DNA from: Endotrypanum monterogeii
Lineage: Eukaryota > Euglenozoa > Kinetoplastea > Trypanosomatida > Trypanosomatidae
DNA length: 44,376 nt
Assembly (NCBI GenBank): GCA_000333855.2
Contig: CM007344.1
Span: 106,855-151,230 of the forward strand
Reading direction: 5' to 3'
Each line of letters begins with the position of its first letter. Positions within the stretch are counted from its first letter, which is position 1. Made by a program: the position numbers and the translations under genes. Positions 26,959 through 35,400 of the stretch are shown piece after piece. The notes under the pieces were generated by a model, which had not been told where the DNA came from, made no database searches, and saw nothing but the letters and a program-made list of their open reading frames with translations.

Positions 26959-28578
26959 ATGGCGTCATCCAGTGCCGACTCTGAACCCCGTATCAATTTT
27001 TGCGGAATCGCCGCGCAGCCGTTTGATGTGTACGTCGTGCTAGACTTCGAGGCAACATGCGTCGAGGGGGGCTGTATCGCCAATCAGGAGGTAATTGAGT
27101 TCCCGATGGTCCTGGTCGACGCCCTCACCGCAACACCTGTTGCAGAGTTTCAGCGCTACGTGCGGCCGGTAAAGAATCCTGTGCTTTCTTCCTTTTGCAC
27201 GAATCTGACGGGCATCACGCAGAACATGGTGAGCAGCCGTGACACGTTCCCGGTGGTACTTCGCGAAGCGCTACAGTTCCTTACCGAGGCAGGACTTGGC
27301 GATGCCGCGCCGATGCGCAGCTACTGCGTCGTCACGTGCGGTGACTGGGACCTAAAGACAATGCTTCCAGCGCAGATGCGTGTCAGTGGACGAGAGAAAA
27401 CACCTCTCTCCTTCCAGCGGTGGTGCAACATAAAGAAATGCATGTCGAGGCTGGGTTTCCACGATTCTAGGCGCTCACATGGGCCATCCGGACTACCTGG
27501 CATGCTCCAAATGCTCGGCCTCCAGCTCCAGGGACGCCATCACAGCGGCATCGACGACTGCCGAAATATCGCTGCGGTGCTGTGTGCACTACTGAAGCGA
27601 GGCTTCGTCATCGACGTCACATTTTCCGCAACGCCCTTTCTACGCTGGCACGCGTCTGCTGATGCGCAACTGCCCGCCCTGGCACAGTTGCCAAGTACGC
27701 TAGCTGAACAAGAAGTGGAGCCGTCAGAGAGCGTTTCCCCGCCATCGCTGTCACATCCCCGAACAGAGGGCATCCCACAAAAAATAAGACAGCAGCAGCC
27801 ACTGCCAAATAGGGAACGTTCGGGGACTCGATCCACCTCTGCGTCTACTCTCGTTCCATCACCGCTTGTGATAGATCTCGATCGAGATGCTGTGACCGAG
27901 ATACTTTCTGCGGAGAACACCGCCGTCGCCTTTCCGCAAGCCATCAACGAAGAAAAGTGGAGGACGGTCTCCAAGTTCCTGTCCGCTCTCCTGCGCCACA
28001 AAGCGGTTCAGTGGCGGGTGCCCATCACCTCCAACGGCTACATACTGCTAGACGATGTTCTGCGCCAACTGCAAGTGATGAGGAAGCTACGAGTTTCCGT
28101 GCAGGATATCGCCAGAGTGGTGCGCGACTCAGATAAGCAGCGCTTCCGATTAGTTTATGGTGCGGCAGACGGTCGTCTGTACATTGCTGCCACACAGGGT
28201 CATAGTATTGATGGTATTGTGCCTCAGCTGCGAGCGCTGACGAGTGTGGAGGAGGTGCCGTTGGCAGTTCATGGCACCTACTGGAAGGCTTGGGAAGCGA
28301 TCCTGCAATGTGGTTATCTGAGCACAATGACTCGGCAGCACATTCATTTCTCCAAGGGGCTCGTGAACGACATGCAGGTGATCAGCGGCATGCGCCAGAG
28401 CGTGCAGCTGTTTGTCTACCTGGACGTCGCGGCAACTCTTTCCGATGGTGTGAAATTGTACGAGAGCGCCAACGGTGTCATTCTCACCCCTGGCGTGGGT
28501 GACACGCGGCAGCTTCCTCTCAAATACGTAGCGAAGGTGGTGGAACGCAGCAGTGGTCGGATTATTTATCCCGTGTAA
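26959..28578 (+). CDS. ERI-1-type 3'-5' exonuclease fused to Tpt1/KptA RNA 2'-phosphotransferase
   Basis: The protein has 539 aa. The frame opens at 26872, but ATG 26959 (MASSSADSE) starts close to the first domain. Residues about 22-215 form a DEDDh exonuclease of the ERI-1/3'hExo group: D29 and E31 in VLDFEATC, D131 in GDWD, H195 and D200 in HSGIDDCRNIA. This family trims 3' ends of RNAs such as 5.8S rRNA and histone mRNA in other eukaryotes. After a linker (about 225-325) comes a complete Tpt1 domain (about 330-539): R346-H347 in LLRH, R395 in KQRF, HGTY at 438-441, RQHIH at 459-463, R479 in SGMR and NGVILTPG. These match the Arg-His-Arg-Arg active site that moves an RNA splice-junction 2'-phosphate onto NAD+. 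Both halves therefore look catalytically intact. A role in tRNA splicing or RNA-end repair is inferred. No clear targeting signal. Confidence 0.93.
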   Translation: MASSSADSEPRINFCGIAAQPFDVYVVLDFEATCVEGGCIANQEVIEFPMVLVDALTATPVAEFQRYVRPVKNPVLSSFCTNLTGITQNMVSSRDTFPVVLREALQFLTEAGLGDAAPMRSYCVVTCGDWDLKTMLPAQMRVSGREKTPLSFQRWCNIKKCMSRLGFHDSRRSHGPSGLPGMLQMLGLQLQGRHHSGIDDCRNIAAVLCALLKRGFVIDVTFSATPFLRWHASADAQLPALAQLPSTLAEQEVEPSESVSPPSLSHPRTEGIPQKIRQQQPLPNRERSGTRSTSASTLVPSPLVIDLDRDAVTEILSAENTAVAFPQAINEEKWRTVSKFLSALLRHKAVQWRVPITSNGYILLDDVLRQLQVMRKLRVSVQDIARVVRDSDKQRFRLVYGAADGRLYIAATQGHSIDGIVPQLRALTSVEEVPLAVHGTYWKAWEAILQCGYLSTMTRQHIHFSKGLVNDMQVISGMRQSVQLFVYLDVAATLSDGVKLYESANGVILTPGVGDTRQLPLKYVAKVVERSSGRIIYPV

Positions 28579-29201
28579 TGCTGCCTTTCGTACAGGCGCT
28601 TGTGATTCTTCGCGAGAGTGAGAGGGAAGGGGGGGATAGTGCTATTGCAACACGAATATATTCACTACTAAGTGAAAGACCCCCTACGCGCACACACGCA
28701 CACACACACACACGGACTCTCTCTTTTGGCGTGAGAGGAGTACCTCTATGTTTAAATTTTATTTTTTTTGGGGGGGATCTGTAGGTGTGTCTGTACGCTC
28801 GTGCGCACCCTTACCTCCCCCAAGATGCTCCTTCACTCAGCAAATATACAAACGACTTGTTTCCCCTGTTTGCCTCTCACTGAGGACGGCTCCATTAGGG
28901 ATAAGTGATGGTGGGGGTGCGCGGTGCGAGCGTGCTCCAGGGCTTCACTGTGAAGGTAATGTAGACATGAACACACACACACACACCATAAAGGTACCAT
29001 TCTCTCGCTCATCTTTTTTCCTTCTCATCGATCCTGTTCACCTCACTGTGTCGTCTCACTCTAATTCACCGCACGGCGCTGCATCAACGTCTTCCTCTTT
29101 TTTGCGACGTTGCGGGTCTGATGTCTGGCCGCCGGCGTCTCATAAACCTGTTCTGTAGAAGCACAAGTGGTGGGGAGGCAACGTAAAAAAAAAAAAAAAG
29201 A

Positions 29202-29222
29202 GATTGATTGATTGATTGATTG
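29202..29222. repeat. GATT tetranucleotide repeat
   Basis: Five tandem GATT units after a run of A; the only clear tetranucleotide array seen here. Confidence 0.85.
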
Positions 29223-29366
29223 GGTGACGCGTTCATCTTTCGGAGAAAAAGTCTGGTTTACTCAAACTATCTTGATCGTTGACGTGCATGTAAACACACA
29301 CACACTGCAGGTGAACGGAGACAGCGATTTCCCTAATGTAGACCCCTCAAAAAAAAAAAATAAGAC

Positions 29367-29386
29367 TCTTCTCATTTTTGTGGTAG
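29367..29386 (+). promoter_or_regulatory. Possible spliced-leader acceptor for SAC gene
   Basis: A T-rich tract ends in GGTAG with the AG at 29385-29386, just before the composite microsatellite and 102 nt before the ATG. An alternative AG lies at about 29158. Confidence 0.35.
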
Positions 29387-29392
29387 CTCCAT

Positions 29393-29447
<55 letters not shown>

Positions 29448-29464
29448 TATGTGTGTGTGTGTGT
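29393..29464 (+). repeat. Palindromic CA-TA-TG composite microsatellite in 5' leader
   Basis: CA units (29393-29405), a TA array (to about 29445) and TG units (29450-29464) have complementary arms and could form one long hairpin 24 nt upstream of the ATG at 29489. The layout is the same as at 8718-8780. Confidence 0.88.
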
Positions 29465-29488
29465 CTCCTCTTCATCTGCCCTTCCGCA

Positions 29489-32400
29489 ATGTCGAGCACG
29501 GGACCATCATTCTCGCTGCCACATGCGCGGTTGCCAGTCCTGCAGCAACTCCCACTCGACTCCATCACTGTGTACGACACCGCGACCCACTGCTACCTGC
29601 TAGGGACGGACAGCCTACAGAAGAACTACTATTTGCTCTCTCTCCGGAAGCATACTCCTGAACATATACCGTCAAGCAGTGCTGTCGGCAGCAGTAACGT
29701 AGCGACTTCCGCTGGCAATGATGCTCACCAGAGCATCACGGTTTCTGGATCCGAGGCAGAGAGAGGACGTGGACGGGCAGGCACCACCTGTCTTCCTAGT
29801 GCCTCCCATGCTTTATCCTCCGGGCTTGACGACCTGCACGACTTTACCAGTTACGTTGTGTATTCTCAGACCGAAGCCGGCGCCCTCATCGACGCCCTGC
29901 AGCGAGAGCACGGAGCATTGATGCGCACTCTCTCTGCTGTGGCCCTCCTAGGTGCAGTGCGCTTCACTGCCGGCTACTACGTCGTGCTAGTGACAGAGCG
30001 CCGCATGGCTGGCTATCTTGGCGTGCACCGGATCTTCGAGGCTGCGAGTGCGGAGCTGGTTTCACTGCAGCTTGATCCAGAATGGGTAGCCGAAGCAGAG
30101 GCACAGTCACGAGAAATGGAGCAGCGACTTCACCTCAGTGACGGTGTTGGGCCCCATGGCGTGGACGGGGGGTTCCTTCCGTTTGTGCTCAAGCAGGCAG
30201 CAAGCGGCGGCTGGCGAAAGCCTAGTTCTCCTCTCCGCTCTCGCCTCGCCAAGGCGTTTCACAGCCGCAAGTCTTCCTCGTGCGCCGGAACGGGAGGCTC
30301 CTCGGCGTCCGCCGCATCATACCTCTTTTCCCGCCGCAGTCTGGAGGAGCAGTACCGGCAGCAGTTCGTCAGCTCGCTTTCCCGCGCCTCATCTTTTTTT
30401 TACTCACACAGCTACGATCTTACCAATACCCTACAGCGGAACATGCTGGCAGCAGGATCCACGTTGACCGACGGAACTCAGGCAGCCGCCCCTCCCGGGG
30501 GTGACGACGGCGCGTCAGAGGTTGGTGCGGAACCCTATCCGTCTGCTGCTCAGCCGCTACAGCCACGAATGCAGTATGTGTGGAACGAATATTTGTGGGA
30601 GCCATGGGAACTGAGTCACCGAGATTTCGGCGGCGACGAAGCCGAAGCGAGTGAAAACGCGACAACAGCTAACGAGTGCGACACCGGGCAGGAAGCACAT
30701 CCCACTGGTGGTGCGGGGCGGGAGACAGTGCCGCAGTACCCATCTGCGCTGTCGCGGTGGCGTGTCTTTCTCGTTCACGGATACATCACTCAGCGCGTTG
30801 TGGCGATACGCAGGCCCACATTTCAGACTCTGCTCGTCACTCTTATTGCGCGTGTGGGCAAAGGCTCTGCTGGCGTGCGCTATCACCGGCGGGGACTGAA
30901 CAGTGACGGGCACGTCGCCAACCATGTAGAGGTGGAGCAGATTATCACTGACGAGGCGTCATGGAACGCCACGTTCACTGCAGCTACACTTTCCTCCTAC
31001 ATCCAGCTGCGTGGGTCAGTCCCGGTGCGCTGGTATCATCCCCTGAAGGCGTCACGGCTGCTTCCGAAGCCGCCGATCGTGATTGGGCCACACGACTCGC
31101 AGTGGAGCGAGACGTGTTTTCATTTTCAAAAACTCGTTGAGCAGTACGGTTGCCCCATCATCGTACACGACCTCCTGAAGTGCCAAGAGGGTAAGGCTCG
31201 AGAAAGCTTGCTGGGCGACGCTTACCGCCAGGCAGTGCGCGCCTTGGCGGCTGCCGTGGACCGTGCTTCCACTCTTGTTGACTCGGAGGCTACCCGTCGC
31301 GACGCTGACAAAGGGAGCGACACGGGGAAGCCACCACGCATCTCCAGCCGTTGCATTTTGCGGTACGAAACCACCGACCTCCGCCGCCTCGGTCAACTCG
31401 CTTGGAATACGATGACAGCGACTGCAGAGCAGCACTTCCGCGCGGTTCGGTGCTTTGTCACGAGACGATGCAGCTCTAACACAACCACTGGCCTGGCCGA
31501 CAGGCGTGAGGATGGTTTGTATCGGGGCAACATGCATACAACGAATGAAGGCAACGAGTTTGCTGTCTCATACGATGCAGCACATAGCAGCGAAGGCGAT
31601 GTCGCCGAAGTTGTGCAGCTGCAAAATGGTGTAGTCCGCAGCAACTGTCTCGACTGCATCGATCGCACAAATCTCGGTCAGCTTTTTCACGGCCTCCACG
31701 CACTAGGGGAACAGCTGTCTGTCCTGGGGTTTCTGCGCAACGCAACAGATGTGTGCAACTCCCCAGCAGTGATGGAGATGCTGCTTGAGATGTACTTGGC
31801 TATGGGTGACGCTATCGCCATCCAGTACGGTGGTTCCGCTCAGGTCGGCGCTGGTGTGCTGCACCGGGGTGCAGGCTGGGATCAGTTGATGGGAGTCAAA
31901 CGTCTCTACAACAACGTAATGGGTGATCGAGAGAAACAGGAGGCAATGAATCTCTTCCTCGGCCGCAAGCAGCCGCAGCCTCGCCCGGGCTCACGTGCCT
32001 GCAACGCCGAGATGCACAGCCCTGCACAGGTTGTGTGTCTGTCCCCCGCGCCAGCTCTCTCGCCCTCCACTGCAGCGTTTGCGAGCCTCGGTCGTGGCTC
32101 ACCTGTAAGGGAGGACGATGCAGCTCCATCAGGATCCCTATTTTCTGGAATCCGAAAGGCAGCCTCGCGGTGGTGGAACGAAGCGGGCTCCTCGTCGGGA
32201 TTTGCCTCTGGAGCTGCGGCGACAACCACTGCACTATGGGTATCCTCGCACACCTCCGTCGAGGTGGAAGCAGAGGCTGACTACTATGACCAGGTCTCGG
32301 GTGCACCGCGGCTGCCCCCGGCAGGATTGTTGGCGTCGTGGTGGGTAAAGCCTTTGTGTCGCTTCGAAATGTGGTACGCCGCACGTGGTGTTCGTCCACG

Positions 32401-35400
32401 GCCGCGCACCGCGAGGGGGGCTGGCAATGCAGCAGACGCTGTAGGTGAGCCGAGTATGAGGGAAGTCCCGATGCCGCACGTGCTGCATAGATCCAGTGTC
32501 ACCGGGGACCTCTCCTCCAGCCCAGCCGCTTTCCATGGTCCTCCACCGATGCCCTGCGGCAGCATGTCGACGCGCGATAACGAAGTTTTTCCTGAGGTTT
32601 ACAGCGGAGACGAAATCGCGCTGCGGATTTTGGCTGCCGAAACGCAGGCGCAGAAGCACTGGCTGCTTTTCATTGCCACTCTGGAGCGGCAAGCCTCGTT
32701 GGCACCAATGCGACGCGACGAAACGACGCACCCTCATCATGATAAATGTAAGGGGACGCCGCGTGACGGCTCGACCAGTGATACATCCGCAGCGCTGCAC
32801 CTGTCCTCGCTCTCATATTCAATATCCGGGAGTGTGGCTACCTCGGGCCCCTCGAAGGCGCCACAGAGAGTGCGGTGGTCCCATGAGGGCGATTCCATAC
32901 TGCAGGGGCTCATCCGCCCATTGGGACAAGACGATATGGGCGAGATGACGACAGGGATGACTAGTATCACGTCTTTCTCGAGTGCAGGGGGGACGGCAGT
33001 AAGCCTCAAGTCGTGTGATCTGCCACGCAGGGAATCCCCACTCGTGTGTGTCTCCGAAGGTGCACACTCAGCTCCCTCTGCACCCTTGCTCACTGCTCCG
33101 CTGCGTCTCTTCACCGAACCCTGGGTTATTCTTCACACTACAACGCACCTCCTTCCTATGGAGACAGTGACGGGTGCAACATCACTTTCGACCCACACGT
33201 TGAGGCTCTCGACTGCCGTGTTTCCCTCTTTAAGTCTCCCGAGGCCGCGTAGAAAGCGCGCTGCAAGAATTAACATTCACGAGGCGCCGTGCTGTGAACC
33301 CTCCTACTGTGTCAAGCAAGCCGTCGCGCACCACCTCTTTGGTCGTCTACCGCCTGCCGTTGCCGCCATCACCGCACACTCTCCACCGCGGATACCAGAG
33401 GAGCAATATCAGCCCTGGCGGTCGCCACGCAGGATTCATTCACACGATGATTTCCCGAGAATTGTGCGGAACAGCCTGTTTGCGCAGCAGGAAGCGGATC
33501 TCGAAAGGCTAGCGTACCGAGAGGTCTTGTGGTTAGAAGAGGATGCGGACACGGAGGCGGCCAAGGTTCGCGGTGCTTTGGCAGAACCGTCGAAGCAGCC
33601 CGCGTCACACCCTTCCATGGCGCAGCTGTCATCGCCGCGAATGGTTCCATGGGCGCTATCCCCCCACGAAGTCGCAGATCATCAATTCGTGGCTGCCCTG
33701 ATCGTTAACCGCTTCGGTACACCGAGAGTCTGGGGGATAGGGGTCATTACACAAGTGTTGCAATACCTTGTGTACCCGGAGCGCTTATCGGAGGAGGTTC
33801 TGCGGGTACTGCGCAGCAGCAAAATCCAGCCGCCACTCACTGGCGCGGAGCTTCTCTCGACGGGTGCGTTTGAAAGCATAGAGGGAGATAAGGGGACGCG
33901 AGAGCTGCGCTGGAACGCAGCAGCGAGGCGGCACTGGCATGAGCGACTAGTCACACCGCTTGGTCCCACGGGCTCTGTTGTCTTTCGGAACCTCTCCGAT
34001 ACATCCATGACGCATCTTTGCACACCCACGCCGTCGCTGCGAGGTTCAGTGGGTGAAGATACGCCGCTCCGGTGGACGAGATCTGCTTCTTTCTGCGAGT
34101 CGTCTCTGGCGCAGCCCCGTCATACCGGCGAAAAACAGAGCGGGTATGATCCTGTGGGAGTGGCAGCTGCCCTTCTTTATCGTCTCGCGAGTGTCCTGCA
34201 CTTCGCAGAAGACAATAGCATGGATAGAGTGACATCCGCTGGCTACACACGTAGCACTCCGGCCACAACCGTGCGTGGCAACGGAGCGTCTGTGGCGACA
34301 TTCATGACACCGCGCCGGAGCTACGATGCTGGTAGCGCCCAAGGTGGCTGTGCCTCTGTGGTGAAGATAGCCAAAGCGACTGCACAACATGAGGAGACCA
34401 CGTCCCGCGCCTACGCTGAAGCTGCACTTCTTCCACTACTGGAGGCATGCCCGAATCTCCGCTTTCCTGCATCGGCTTACCTTCCAGGGCTTTCTCCTGA
34501 GCAAAAGAACCTTTCGGAATCCCTGCGTCAGCAGTGGCTGTTGTGTGGTCTCCTGCAGCCTATCTTCCCCCGCTCCCTGCTCACGCCGCCAACGCTGCAC
34601 GACCTCCTCAACGATTTCTTCAGCGCTCTGCTACTTGACGACGGCCCAGCCCAGGACTCGCTTGATGAGGCAGCTGGGAGAAGTGGACTGTGTCGTCGAC
34701 GCTCCGATTGCCACGTCCGCTACACATTTGTGCTGCCCCATCCGCAAACCACATCGATGCAGCAGTGGACCAGCCGGCAGCACTCGAGCGGTGGGGCCGG
34801 GGGTAGTGGTCGTTCCAGCAATGGACGGTTTTCATACAGGCTGCCTATTGGGATTTCCCCACTACTGTCGTCCTCCCAACCACAGGAGCTGTCGAGTACG
34901 CATGGCGACATGGCATCCCCCGTCTCCAATGCAGCTTCCAAAACACTGCACATTCCGGCAACACTCAAAGTGAATTACTGTTGTGCTGCGTTGGATCTTT
35001 ATTACTGGTCTGTGGCGCACTCCCCGCTCTTTGCGACTTCGCCTGTAAGGGGGTCGCGTGGTGCCTCTCTCGTCTCCAGAGACGGCCGCAGCGTCAATAC
35101 AACCACTGCACTGGCTGCGTGGCGCCTTCTGTGGTGGGCAGTGGACAACAGCTTTATCGTTCCCGTGGTGCGCCGCCGCGGTCAGGGGACGCTAGAAATG
35201 CTGGCTGATGAGACGGCGCTCTTCTGTCTCAGGCGTGACGTTGTGCGCGTGGCTCTGAACGTGGAACGCCATTGTCGCGAAGACGTGTGGTGTCCGCAGC
35301 AGCCGGAAATGCTAACCAGCTCTGCCACGGTGGTGGCTGGCTCGAGCGCCATCTACGGCGTCGACCTCGCGCCTTCGGTCTCGCGTTTGTACCGACCCCT

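Larger units (their letters stand above)
28579..29488. other. Intergenic region / 5' leader of SAC gene
   Basis: This 0.9 kb has no supported gene. It holds CA tracts, a T-run then G-run junction near 28760-28777, an A-run followed by five GATT units, and a CA-TA-TG composite ending 24 nt before the next start codon. Confidence 0.6.
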
